A DNA stretch of 64,000 nucleotides from Ianthella basta. Taxonomy: Eukaryota > Porifera > Demospongiae > Verongiida > Ianthellidae. The DNA lies in contig OZ025881.1 in assembly GCA_964019415.1 (NCBI GenBank), positions 403,201 through 467,200 of the forward strand. The letters are read 5' to 3'. How positions within the stretch are numbered: position 1 is the first letter of the stretch; the number at the start of each line of letters is the position of its first letter. The position numbers were made by a program, and so were the translations under genes. Below are positions 11,512 through 34,789 of this stretch, one piece after another. Under the pieces are notes generated by a model that was not told the DNA's origin, did not search any database, and worked only from the letters and a program-made list of their open reading frames with translations.

Positions 11512-13465
11512 AGTTTCTTTTTACCGATTATCCGATTTTTAAGTGACGATACCGATCCGATATTCCGATTTTTGCTTCACAGTGTGTACCTTGGTTTCTT
11601 TGATCTACTGCCTGAAGCCCTGGTCCTCAGCCACAAAGAACGGCTGACAATAATCGAGTGCAATCATCTCACCAGTTCTCCCGTGAATACGCTGCGTGCG
11701 CGCATCACTAATACAGCTTAGCCTACAGATTCAGATGCGATCTTCACTTTCAGGCTCGAAGCGATATTTGCCAGAAAGGCGCTGGACTACTTGATAAAGT
11801 CGCTGCATTCTGCACCTCAACTATTTTATTGAAACTCTCTGTGTAGTTGAGCGTGCTTGTCCTTCAGATGCTGCACCAAATTCGTATAATCGGCCCATAA
11901 TATAACTCGTGCACGCAATTCCTACCGCTGCGCGGATTCCTTCTTGTTGCAGGCCTGGCACACTACGAAGTTGAGGTCCTCGTCGACAGCGAAGTAGTCC
12001 CATGCTGGTGAATCTTTCTTCCTGGCGATACCATGCCGCAGACCCAGAACAAACCAACGGCAAACGCTGCAACAACGTAACCACTCGCATAACACTTCAC
12101 TCGCAAACTTCACGTGCTCGAGGTGACATAATCGGCCATCGGTATAGCGGTAGGGGACGAAGGAAAAAACAATTACCGATAAGGCTACAGAGACCCAATA
12201 TCGGCCGATAGCGATTGCCGATCCGATTATCGGTGCAACTTTAATAGCGAGGAATGTCTGGCTAACCCCACAGTGAAGGGTGAAGCTGGGAATTGCCGAT
12301 CTCTGTCTGTCCGATTTATGATCGGACCTCGAACCTTCTGTCCTCTTCCGTACTTCCTCCTTCACCCCGAGTCATCTAGCTACTTCAAGAACCAGTTGGT
12401 GACGGAGGATGGCAGGTTAGTTCTAGCATGGAGCAGAAGGATAGATATTTGATGGTTCACACAACCTCCCACACACACACAAGTGTCCCGACATGCACAG
12501 CTAATAGGTCAAAGTACGTATGTCAGCATGCTAGTTACCATAACAGTGGTGGCTTTAGGTTTGGGGGACAGCTGCAGGGGCAGGGACATTGCCCCATTGG
12601 GAATTTCACGTGGTTTCATGGGGTTTTAAGGGTTTTTGTAGCTATTAACCCAGGATAGAAGAAGGATAGATATTTGATGGTTCTAGATACACTGCTGTGT
12701 AACTTCAGTCATTCTTCAGTCTTCTAAAGTAATTAATCAGTTATCAACTAGATTACTGTGCATAACTAACTGTAGATGAACTAGCCGGCGACATCGCGAC
12801 ACGCGGTCATAACGGCTGAAGAAATCGATACTCTGAAGCTAAGAACCTGGGGTAGCAAGTAGCTAAATGAGCCTTAAACCCCATGAAAAACACCTCTACT
12901 TTCAGAATTTTCCTTGTGGGAGAATGTCTCTGGACCCCCCTACTGTCATTACAGCTCTCCTTCCCTCCCCTCCAAATTCCTAGATCCACCACTGTCATGG
13001 TAGCTAGCATGCTGATATACACTAACCTAGTACATACATGTCTGTCTACTTGTAAGTAAGGTTGTGTGCAAATTTCTATTGTGCTGGAAAACCTGTTTGC
13101 GGTGAAGTAGCGAACAAAAGTAGCTGGACTGTCTGAACTGCCACACCGCGGAAAATGCCATTCACTTAGGCCGCCATTTTGCTGAGGTTATCGCGGTAAG
13201 ATATAGGACCCTACATAGTCTATAGAGCTAGACCCTACAGGGATCCACATGCGGGGAATGCCCGCTAAAACCGCGGCTAAGGCGAAGTGTGTAGTTAGGA
13301 ATTGCCAATCCCTGCCTCTGCGATCTGTGATCGGACCTCAAACTGGCCGTCCTCTTCCGTACCTTCTCCTCGTATCGCTGTGGTCGTAAACTTGAGACAG
13401 CTCTCACAGCCTATCCCCCACAGCTAGCTACCCCTGCCTCGGAGGGACATTAAAGCTTAACTTAC
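11512..13465. repeat. Tandem segmental duplication, unit 2
   Basis: Second copy of 9547-11,508. It carries a left-truncated hAT copy (11,512-12,243, with right TIR and the flank atagcgag at 12,244-12,251), the dispersed repeat and the diverged NLR-flank block. No coding gene is seen in either unit. Confidence 0.9.
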
Positions 13466-13565
13466 CTCAAGACCAGTCGGTGACGGAGGATGGAAGGTTA
13501 GTAAGTTGTAGATACACTGCTGTGTAACTTCAGTTGTCTAAAGTGACTCATCAACTACCAGCTAG

Positions 13566-14225
13566 TCTCGCGTAGCCCAGACCCTTTCCTTTTCCGGTTA
13601 TTGCGCAGTAACCGGGTGGAAAGGGTCTGGGAGTTTTCTCAAGTGTAACTGTTCAATGTCCGTGGGAGCCCGGACAAGGTGTGAATCCAACACCTCTTTG
13701 ATGTGGTACCACAAGTCGTCATAAGCGAGTCAGCGAAAATGGCGGCGAGTGTTTGTGCGAGCGAAGACGGACTGGAGCAAGACCGTATTACCGCAATAGT
13801 ACGTGTGGCAGCAGCTGAAGCAGGGTTCCAAGATCTAAAGCCAGAGCAGATGCAAGCCAGCCCAATTCATCGACGGTCGTGATATCTTCGTGTCGCTTCC
13901 TACTGGCTACGGTAAATCTCTTATTTACGGATGGCTGCCCTTGTCATCGAACGAGACCCGAAAATACATCTGCCGCCGTTTGCAGTAGCTTACAGAAGTA
14001 GCAGTTCGCCATCTCAGTTTTCGACGCTATATAATTATACAGACGTGCACGGCATCTCCGGTGTAACACCTAATCAACCCGTCTGAATTATCGTCCCACA
14101 ATGGTGTCAAGTAAACAGTGGCTGTGCGTGGGTGGAACAGCTTGTGCTTAGGAAAACTCCCAGACCCTTTCCTCCCTATTAAGCAATAGCGGAAATGGAG
14201 GAAAGGGTCTGGGCTACGCAAGACT
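13566..14225 (+). mobile_element. TIR element with hairpin ends and a RecQ-like helicase fragment
   Basis: The ends carry tagtctcgcgtagcccagac and its near inverse, and the 13-base word aactaccagctag flanks both sides (13,553-13,565 and 14,226-14,238). Each end also folds on itself: cccagaccctttcc pairs with ggaaagggtctggg about 27 bases further in. From 13,738 a frame opens with MAASVCASEDG; after one frameshift near 13,862 it continues as FIDGRDIFVSLPTGYGKS, a RecQ-type motif I (Walker A). Only about 80 codons of helicase remain. The superfamily is not assigned. Confidence 0.6.
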
Positions 14226-14284
14226 AACTACCAGCTAGCTAGATGTCACGTGTAGGGAGCTGGCGCAGATTATCTGTTTGGAGA

Positions 14285-14480
14285 CAAAGAACCTAGGTTA
14301 ATAGCTACAAGAACCCTTAAAACCCCCATGAAACCACGTGAAATTCCCAATGGGGCAATGTCCCTGCCCCTGCAGCTGTCTCCCAAACCTAAAGCCACCA
14401 CTGTTATGGTAACTAGCATGCTGACATACGTACTTTGACCTATTAGCTGTGCATGTCTGGACACTTGTAAGTGTGTAGGA
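14285..14480 (-). repeat. Inverted copy of the dispersed repeat, upstream of the NLR CARD exon
   Basis: It matches 10,530-10,700 in reverse orientation (ccccatgaaaccacgtgaaa, caatggggcaatgtccctgc). It lies directly before the first recognised NLR exon, so the NLR promoter or first exon must be upstream of it or has been displaced. Confidence 0.65.
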
Positions 14481-14565
14481 GGTTGAGTGCAAATTTGTGT
14501 TGTGCTGGTAAACCTGCTGGTGATGACTAATCTCCCTGCTGTTCCACTGTACTGTTGCTCAACAG

Positions 14566-17500
14566 GTGATGACGAGGGTCCCATGAAGGAATGGAACACA
14601 AAAGCATTGTTCCTACTGCAAGGGAAACTCAAGCAGAATGTGCGTATGAAGCCAATGCTCATTGACCTGCTGCACAGGGCAGCTGGTGGGTTCATGGAGC
14701 TGGCAGAAGTACAGGCAGTGGAGAATAAGCCAAACGATGTTGAACAGATGGAAGAACTCGTTCACATCTTACGGGGAAAAAGAAATGCAGACTTCAAGAT
14801 TTTCTGTACGATGTTACGACGGAGCAACTATGGCTTATGGGCTGATGAGCTGGAGAGGAAAGCTAGAGAATTCAAGGAAGAACCAGGTACGCATAAAGAG
14901 GGGAAGGAGTGCATTGACACACCGCTCACCTTTTCTTTTATTCATTGTTATTTTTCTTAGTATGATAGTGTTTTACTCCTTTCTAGTTTCTAAAATGTAT
15001 TCCTGCCAAAATTTTAGGTCATACGCTACATTGAGTTATTTGTTATTCCAGCGTTTGCTGCATGGATCAAATCGTCATTAAAGAATGCAAAGTACGAACC
15101 AGCCACACCCTGTGCCGTTCTATTCACTTGTTCCACAGTGTATCTGTTCTACTGCTATTGACGATTGCATTTCTTATAATTAATCATACTGGCAGAATGA
15201 CTGAGTTACAAAACAAGGTCACATAATGACACCCTAACCATTACCACCTGTTAGCATCACTTGGTACATGGGCAGTAGTAGAGCAGCAGAGTGGGTTCAG
15301 AAGAAAGTGATCATGGGTTAAAAGCTTACATTACTGTGATTTTGTATGTTATACTCTTCCTCCATATACAGATGAAGCTGCTCTCCTTAGATGCAAGCCA
15401 TCCTTGCAGCATCTGCAGAATATTGTTGTTCCCCGAGTGTCGTCAAAATGGAAGACAATAGGACTGAACCTAGACATTGAGAACAGTTGTCTCCTGGCCA
15501 TTGAGAAGAGCAAGCACTACCAGACTGATGCCTGCTGCACAGAGATGTTCTCCATGTGGCTGAGTCTAGCACCCCACACTGGTAGCCTTCCCTTAACCTG
15601 GCGGAGTGTGCTGTCTGCTATTGAGAAGGTGGAGAGAGTCACCAGTGAAGAGCTGCTGGCTGAGCTGAAGAGATGTGTGGAAGCCTCCCTCCCTCAAGAG
15701 CCAACTCATCAGGTGTGTAGGGACCAAGCAGTAACTGGTGTAGTGTAGCAACAGTACATGTCTGTTTGCAATTATACCTGTGTGTTGTGTCTATCCCACA
15801 GGCCACTCACAAGCTAGCAGGCGAGTTGAAGGCTTACTACGACAGACTGGAACCAGTTGTTGGTGATAATTACAGCCCCAAATTGGAGTTTTTGGAGCTG
15901 GCTGTAGTGGAACGTGAGAAGTATGGGTTGAAGAAGAAGAAGAACCTAGAAGATTTCCTACATGCAACTGTGAACGGCATCGATGAGATCTATCAGACGT
16001 CAAGAAGTGTGCAGTACTGCCAGATCCTAACATTGGAAGATGGCCCCACTTCTGGCAAGCGTATCATCATCAGTGGAGCTCCTGGCAGTGGTAAGACCAC
16101 TCTTGTTCGTCAGCTCTGCAAGGACCTCTCAGGCAGTCTCTCCAATGATTACACCCTGGTTGTTCTGGTGGAGCTCCGTGAGCTGATTGTGATTCTCCAG
16201 GACAAGGAGGAAGCACAACTGCATCACTTCTTCAACAAGTTCCAGCGTAAGGTTGATGTCAGCCAAGCCTGCCAAGAGTTGGTGGAATCAGATGGAAGGG
16301 GTATGCTCTTGGTCCTTGACGGGTTTGATGAACTTGATGCGAGAATGAGGAGCTCCAAACTGCTGAGAGACCTGCTTTTTTCAGTTGAATCTAACTACCT
16401 GCCAGAGTGTGACATCATTGTCACATCCCGCCCTGTTACCTGCCCAGACCTGCTGGGTCTCATGCATCCTTTCCATCGCCACGTTGAGATCCTTGGGTTT
16501 TCAGAAGAGCAAATCACATCCTTTGTTAAGAACTACTTAAAGCCTCCCTCCCAGCCACCGCCCACCCAGCCACTGCTCACCCAGCCACTGCTCACCCAGC
16601 CACTGCCCACCCAGCCACCGCCCACCCAGCCACTGCTCACCCAGATGTCACATGAAGGTAGTGAGGCTGAGAAGCTGCTGAGCCACCTTAAACAACTCCC
16701 TCAAGTGAAGGGAATGTGCAGGACTCCTGTGGTTCTGAAGATTGTGTGCATTGTATGCGAATTCCTTGGTGCTGACAGCCTGCCAGAAACCATGACAGGG
16801 ATTTATGAAAAGTTCATTCTTCGCCAACTCCTGGAGAATGGCCCCGAAGATGCTGAGATCAGCAGCATTCTGCACATCCCCTCTAGTGATTATCCATTCT
16901 TCAATCAATTGTGCAGGATAGCATTCGAGTGCTGTACCAATCAGAGGCTAATGATTTCAAGACAAGATCTTGGTGACACCCTCCGTCATTTTGTTCGAGG
17001 CAGCATCTATGGGCTACTGTATGCAGATCCTGTTGAAGACCTCCGAGCTGTTCGAGAACTGGTCCTGTACCACTTCATGCACAAGACGGTGCAAGAGGCC
17101 CTGGCTGCCTGTCATGTGGCAGTGCTTCCCAATCCAGAGAGCCATATGGAGGTGTGGAGGAAATGGTTTGGTGTTCCAGAAATGGTAGAAGTGTGGAAAT
17201 TCTATTGCGGCCTCACTAAATTAAAGTATAGAGAAGTACTGTCTGTTGTGCAGCTAGCAGATGAGGTCAGTAAGGGCAGCAGGCTGGTACGTGACCTGCT
17301 GGTACGTGACCTGCTGGTGATTTCCCTATTTGAAGCAGGCAATGTCGGCCTTGCTAGAGAGGAACTCCCTCGTATCTTTCCTAGTGAATTGCGTGTTGAT
17401 CTGTCCACATCCTACGAGACTGCTGCGTACAAATTTGCTCTACACCATCACCCATCTCTTGAGAGGCTACGTCTTGATATGAAAGATGCCAATGTTAACC

Positions 17501-20500
17501 TTCAGCTACTGCTTGATGTCCTATCATACCACCCCACTGTGAGGGAGCTGTGTGTGGTTGATCACCAATCTGATGTTGCATCCAAAGGTGAGTGTGCTGA
17601 CATTAGAAGGTACATGACATGAGGTACAGTGGATGTCAGAGCACATCTAGCTGATCTGTCTGATGATGTGTAGCTCATACAGTTAATTGTTACTGTCTGT
17701 GTGTTGTATGTGTGTAGTTACATGTGACAAGTACACAGTCACACAGTACCACTGAGCATCATCACTCTATGCAGGCCCATATGTAGGGTTTGAAAGGGGG
17801 TTACATTCTGGAAAGAAATGTCTGAAGGCATTTTTTTCCACCCAATGACTTCACAGCAGAATGACAGATGGTATATTCGTAAATGGTCTAGTCTGGCGAG
17901 CCAGCCCCTTCCCCCTATTGCACAATACCGCGAGAGGGAAAGTGTCTGGTATAACTGCTATGAAGGTTTGTGCAGAATCTGACGTCAGGAGTGACCAATC
18001 AGATTACAGAATGTGTGCAAACTTTTTTACCACACATACACTCAAATGCAACGACAACAATGAATACCAGTATAACATTCTACTGCAGCGCGCTGGCTAG
18101 CCTTATGTTATGGCAGCCACAAGGGAGCCGTGAGGCTGCATACCAGATAGGTTTCTGTTGGAGAGAGAAGTGTAAAAGCACAGGAACACTCGAACTGTTC
18201 ATGATTTGTGGCCATTGTCTATACTCGTGTACTTGCATAAACTGCATGAGTTAGTGTTAACTCCACCCCAATTGCACAACTTTGTTGTAGGAGTTGTATG
18301 AACCCACTGAACCCCCCCCCCCCTGCACAGGGCCTGCTATGGCTGTATATGACAGTGGTATCTCAGGAGGCACTGAGGTGGTCAGTATGACCACATGCCC
18401 TTACTCTATATCAGAGACATTTTAATTTGCACATTGATAGCACACAGAGACTGACATACTGTAATCATTGAATTTTTGTGTGGAAATAATTGTGTGTATA
18501 ATGTGTGTGGCAAACCTTTTGTGTTCCGGACTACCCACGAAATTTAAACCCCACGAAAATGTAACTGTGTACATTGCTAAACACGGCAGAATATAGACCA
18601 CGTGTTGCCAAGTGAAGATCTTCTATATCTTCCTCATTCTCCAACGTAGCCCTTCCCGACTGAATGCGCTGTTGTCTCGTTGACCCGTTGATTAAGCTCC
18701 CTGGAAAGGAAGAAGTGCGTTGCTGCAACCACGCTGTGACTTAGAATTCTTGCTTAATATTTGTGCTCCAAACTTGGGGCTAGCACTGTAGTGCTGGTAA
18801 GGTCTGCGCTTCTCCTTCGCACTCTGTGCAGCATGGACCTCCATGTTCACTTCTGCAATCACCACGAAGGTAGTACAGCATGCAGATGTTAGTGAGCTGT
18901 GTGGATCTGGAAGACCTTCTTTCCACTGTAGGCACCTCAGAAGAGCCATCCACCTCGCAGTTCCTACCAACACAAGTGCCGCGCTAGTTCAGATACAGAC
19001 CTTCATATTGTGTGGTATATTAGATTAGCAGCCACAAAAATTTCTACTCATTGAAATTTTCAATGATTTCAGTAATTATGATTAGGAGAAATTGTTGAGC
19101 ATAAGCACAGCAGTCACTTCATTAAAGGGCAGGACGTTTCGATCTGTAGATCTTCTTCAGCTGTTACAGTAGTTTTTATTGTATAAATTGTATTTTCTCT
19201 CATACAAACTTTGTAAGAAGACTAATAGCCCAACCTACAGTGCAGACCAGTTGCACATGTTACATGTAACCTGTATGGCAGCTTTGATAATGCAAAAATT
19301 GTTTGCTCACCCCTGAATTTGTCTTTCTCCCTCTGTAGACCATCAAGCTCTGTGTCGTTTCTTGAGGGAAAAACACGTTTTAAGAAAATTGTCTGTAGGC
19401 ACATCACCTGATGTTATGTTGGCGGCACTCTCTACTGAGAGCAGCACCATAGAGGAGCTTGAGTGCTCCACTCCCCGTGTGAGAACTTTCATACACTGCA
19501 GTATACACAGAATACTTCATGTGTACACGTATATGATAGGAAGATAAACACATGTTTACTGCAAACTGTACATTTCATCATTTGTGCAAATTTTGGAGCC
19601 ATTCATGATTCACAGATGATGCTCTATCTTTGTAGAGGGCCTGGGATGAACCAAAGAGTGAAAGTGTTGCTGTAGCTCTACGTCAGTTCTTGAGTGGAAA
19701 GAACAAGTTGAGACAGCTGATTCTCAATAGAATGTCTGTCGAGATTATCATTGCAGCCCTCTCTACTGAGAGCAGCACCATGGAGGAGCTTGGGCTCTCC
19801 AGTGACCCTGTGAGAACTTTCATACACTGCATTATACACAGAATATACTTCATGTGTACATGTATATGATAGGAAGATACTGTAAGCACATGTTTGCTGC
19901 AAACTGTACACTTCATCATTTGTGCAAATTTTGGAGCCATTCATGATTCACAGATGATGCTCTATCTTTGTAGGGGGGCTGGAATGAACCAGAGAGTCAA
20001 AGTGTTGCTGTAGCTCTACGTCAGTTCTTGAGTGGAAAGCACAAGTTGAGAAAATTGACTCTCAGAGTAATGCCTGTCGAGATTATCATTGCAGCACTCC
20101 CTACTGAGAGCAGCACCATGGAGGAGCTTGAGTGCAACAGCATTCACATTCCTCATGTAAGAGCCTTTGTGTTCTGTCTTATAATGAATCCTTTTGATGT
20201 GTGCATGATGGGAAGATGAACATGTGCACTGTAAAGTGTATGTTTTATTGTTTGTGGGCTTTGGAACCATTTGTGAATCACAGACAATGCAATATCTATT
20301 CAACTTCCCATGCAGAGTGACCCGGAGAGTGGACGCTCCTTTACCGACTCTCTTCGGAACACATCTCTGAAGTGTGTCGTGATAATGAGGGAGGTAGGCG
20401 AAATGTTACTTCCCATCTTAAGAGGGCTTGCTGCAAACACCAGTACAGTTGAGCGGACAGTGAGGAGCTTTGATGAATTCCCGTTGTCTTCATGTGAGTG

Positions 20501-21833
20501 AGTGCAGATCAGACTTATGGTGTCAAGATACCAGACATGCCCTTTGCAAGTGAACAGCCTAAACTGTACCCATGCAAGACACACATCACCAAACTTACCA
20601 TTGGATGTTGTTGGTCCCAACCCAACACTACTACATACGTACATTGTGTGCAGGCAATGTGTGCAGGTGTATGCAATGTGTGCTTTATGCATGGTGAAAC
20701 GATGTATGCGTACATATGGCACAATTGAATGGAAATGGAGTCTAGCATTGTTTGTACTTGAGTGTGTCAGCAGTTCTTGTCTGCCCTGAAAGGTCACACG
20801 GCTTCCTTAATGCTTCTATGCAGAAGCTTGGAAACCTCATCTCACACACACACCTCAGTCTTTCTCCACAACTGTATGACATATGGTTACAACACGATAC
20901 TTGTGTTTCTACATCATTGCCATGTCCATACCCCTGTCTTCCCAATGCAGTGGGAGCTCAGCTGCCTGAGCTGAGACAGTTCTTAGTCCCCTGCGTCAAG
21001 TGTCACCTTGCATTGCGCCTCCCTGTTGGTGTGTGGGGCACTCTCCTGTCTGGAGTGGGAGCTGCCAGACAGTTGAAACAGCTGAGGGTGCATATGTGGG
21101 GCAAGCCTGTAAGTCTTTTGTAATCCTTACACATTGTTGGAGTCTCTGATGTCATGTGACACGTGAGTGATGTCCTTGTATGCAGCAGAGGGCTAGTCCG
21201 GAGTGGGACCACATTGACCAGACTACACTGGAGGAGTTGGAGACATCGTGGGCACACAGCAAGTGTGGGGAAGTAGTGTTTAGTACTTCTGACACTGATG
21301 TGAGTGTGTGCAGTTTGTCTGTGCTAGTACCCATGCACTACATCACACTACACTACACTACACCATTGCTTTGCATAGCTGACCACTTTCTCCTTTCCAA
21401 ATACGTACATATGGTGTATATAATATCCACACCACACTGCACTACTCCACACCATGCACACCACAGTACACCACACTAGCTAAACCTTTCAGTGATTACT
21501 TTATTCTTGCTCATTGAATTGTTTGGCTAGTACTATAAAGAAAACTACACCTGGTATGCACCTGGAAGGTGTGTGGAAGGAAGCACACTGGATGCAACCA
21601 CCAAGCTGTTGTGTGCTGTTGTCAGTGGCATCATTCAAAGGAAGGACTCTTTTGTCATGGAGGTGGAGGTGAATGAAAGTCAGGTCAGCATGCTGCATAA
21701 GTTGAAGGACGTTGCTGGGAGCAACTGTGGGGTAACAGTGGAGAGGAGAGTGATTAAACAGAGTGCTATTTCTATGGACTTGACTGTCACTGTGCTAGAA
21801 CTGAGGCCACACGTTGTAGAAACTGCAGTGTGA
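14566..21833 (+). CDS. NLR-family receptor: CARD, Death, NACHT, LRR-like exons
   Basis: Exons in matching phase: 14,566-14,886, 15,372-15,712, 15,802-17,587, 19,339-19,478, 19,636-19,809, 19,974-20,156, 20,316-20,493, 20,951-21,108, 21,186-21,299 and 21,531-21,833, about 1231 codons. Exon 1 is CARD-like (DFKIFCTMLRRSNYGLWADE). Exon 2 is a Death domain (VSSKWKTIGLNLDI, LTWRSVLSAIE). Exon 3 is NACHT, with Walker A GAPGSGKTTL and Walker B LLVLDGFDELD. Three following exons are leucine-rich repeat-like (VALRQFLSGKNKLRQL ... ALSTESSTMEEL). By family it should be a cytosolic danger sensor that oligomerises with ATP. The first listed exon enters with two bases of a codon, so a 5' exon is missing. 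Two paralogous Death-fold domains in series are unusual. Which ligand it senses is unknown. Confidence 0.85.
16540..16650 (+). repeat. In-frame Pro/Thr/Gln repeat inside the NACHT exon
   Basis: An 18-bp unit (cagccactgctcaccc-like) repeats about six times and codes QPLLTQ/QPPPTQ. It lies shortly after the NACHT core (after ITSFVKNYLK), where the family normally has a helical linker. It is probably a variable-length flexible loop. Confidence 0.8.
17780..18300. mobile_element. Degenerate short DNA element in the NLR intron
   Basis: Around 17,887-17,953 the sequence gtctggcgagccagcccctt ... gagggaaagtgtctgg forms a hairpin-like end resembling the ends of the 13,566-14,225 element. The remainder has no gene-like frame. 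Boundaries are uncertain. Confidence 0.3.
18470..19045. mobile_element. Candidate MITE in the NLR intron
   Basis: The left edge has gaatttttgtgtgg and the right edge the near inverse ccacaaaaatttct; internal cacgaaatttaaaccccacg is of the kind seen in sponge MITEs. No long frame. Ends and target duplication are not firmly established. Confidence 0.35.
19131..19163 (-). ncRNA. Hammerhead-like motif (variant core)
   Basis: Read on the minus strand: ctgaaga, a 12-base perfect hairpin gatct-ac-agatc, then gaaacgtcct. This is the hammerhead arrangement (CUGANGA, stem II, GAAA) but with A where the catalytic core has U. It shares the flanks cagctga and gaaacgtcct with the motif at 30,585-30,616. 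Probably a relic of a Penelope-type element; activity is unlikely. Confidence 0.4.
21340..21475 (+). repeat. Short cactacac repeat in the NLR penultimate intron
   Basis: Shortened and interrupted version of the repeats at 4790-5070 and 7595-7735, at the same intron position. Confidence 0.6.
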
Positions 21834-22915
21834 ACTTTGTACACTGCATTAATTACATGTACCATGTATGTACGTATTTGGGCAGTCTACATTGATAATA
21901 TACAGTAATAATAGCCATGTATTTGTTATTAAATATAATTGTTGAGTTACTCCATGTTCACTGACAGATTGATTAATGCTCAGGTCAGTTCTGGATATCA
22001 CTGACATTGAGTGTGCATGTGCTGAGGTACTTGAAGACAATGAACTCAAGGGGAGAGCAAGTTACTGAGTGCTGTATGCGGAGGAGGGAGTGTTGGTTTA
22101 AAGAGCAAGTGACACTGTTTGCTGTGCCATGCATGTACATGGCCATCATTCAGTGTTGCTCTGTCTCACCAGCTGTCGTCCATGGCCTGCATGGGTGACA
22201 AGATGCTCCTCAATTTTCCTACTCTGAGGGGAAATTATAATAGCGTTAGTGTGTCTTCCTGAAGGCACAAGGCAGCACCATCTAGGACGGGGAGAGAAGC
22301 TCTAGTGTATAGCTATTCGGATGAGGGAGTATCAACACCCACCACACACGCATGGCTTCAATCAGATGGTGTGTTACTGACTGTTGTGTGCCCAGGGCCT
22401 GTGTAGCTATGAACACAGAATTGACCTCTCCACTTATGCCTGCCATGGATGAGGTCTTTGCAAGTGGCTCGGAGATGAGTTCAGAGAGGCAACTGTAGCT
22501 ATATATTCATTTTAGATGGAGTGCACCATGTGCAGCTAGCTAGGTTCATCACATGCACATTGAATGCATGTTCTCTACCCACACACACACACACCTGGGT
22601 GTGCCGAGTTGGCTAGCTACAGTTGCACTGTCCAACCAGCTTTAAGGAGGTGAACATGCGCATGCCACGTGCACACACCATGTAGCTACCATATACCATA
22701 TATACCATGATGTTCAGACGAAGCTGTACCGCATGCAGGCCAAGTAACTTTGTAGTATGTGGTTAAACGATATTGTTTCTATTGATTCCGGGAATTTGTA
22801 CAGGAGAGCGCAGAAAATGGCCGTCATTTGTGCACTCAGTCGATGTGCAGCTCTGGATCACTAGCGCGCCCTTTGTCAATTGGTTCATGTCCTATTAAAG
22901 TAGCAAGAAGTAGTC
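21834..22915. promoter_or_regulatory. NLR to CPSF1 intergenic region, CPSF1 5' flank
   Basis: About 1.1 kb between the NLR stop and the CPSF1 ATG. No gene is seen. Parts (gtgtgccgagttg, ccaaccagctttaa near 22,602-22,645) are found upstream of both CPSF1 relics. There is no clear TATA box. The promoter is inferred to lie in the last few hundred bases. Confidence 0.4.
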
Positions 22916-34533
<11,618 letters not shown>

Positions 34534-34789
34534 GTCTCTTGCATGCACATGCTCAACGTTAACTCACAACACAGATCAGGTCTCATTGTAGCACAAATGT
34601 AGCAAGACAGAATCATGAGAAGATGCATGCATGCACAATAAGTGCAATATAACAAATAAGAAAAAGAATATAAATAAAATAGTTTGTATACAATTAGATT
34701 GAGAGTGGTAAAATGCCCGTCAAATAACAGCATTCTGGCAAACAGACAAGCATGCACACTGGGACAGAGGTACTGAGGAGTGCATCGTG
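34534..34789. other. CPSF1 and FAM135 convergent 3' region
   Basis: 256 bp between the two stops. A plus-strand aataaa near 34,672 probably serves CPSF1. No clear minus-strand polyadenylation signal for FAM135 was seen here. Confidence 0.45.
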
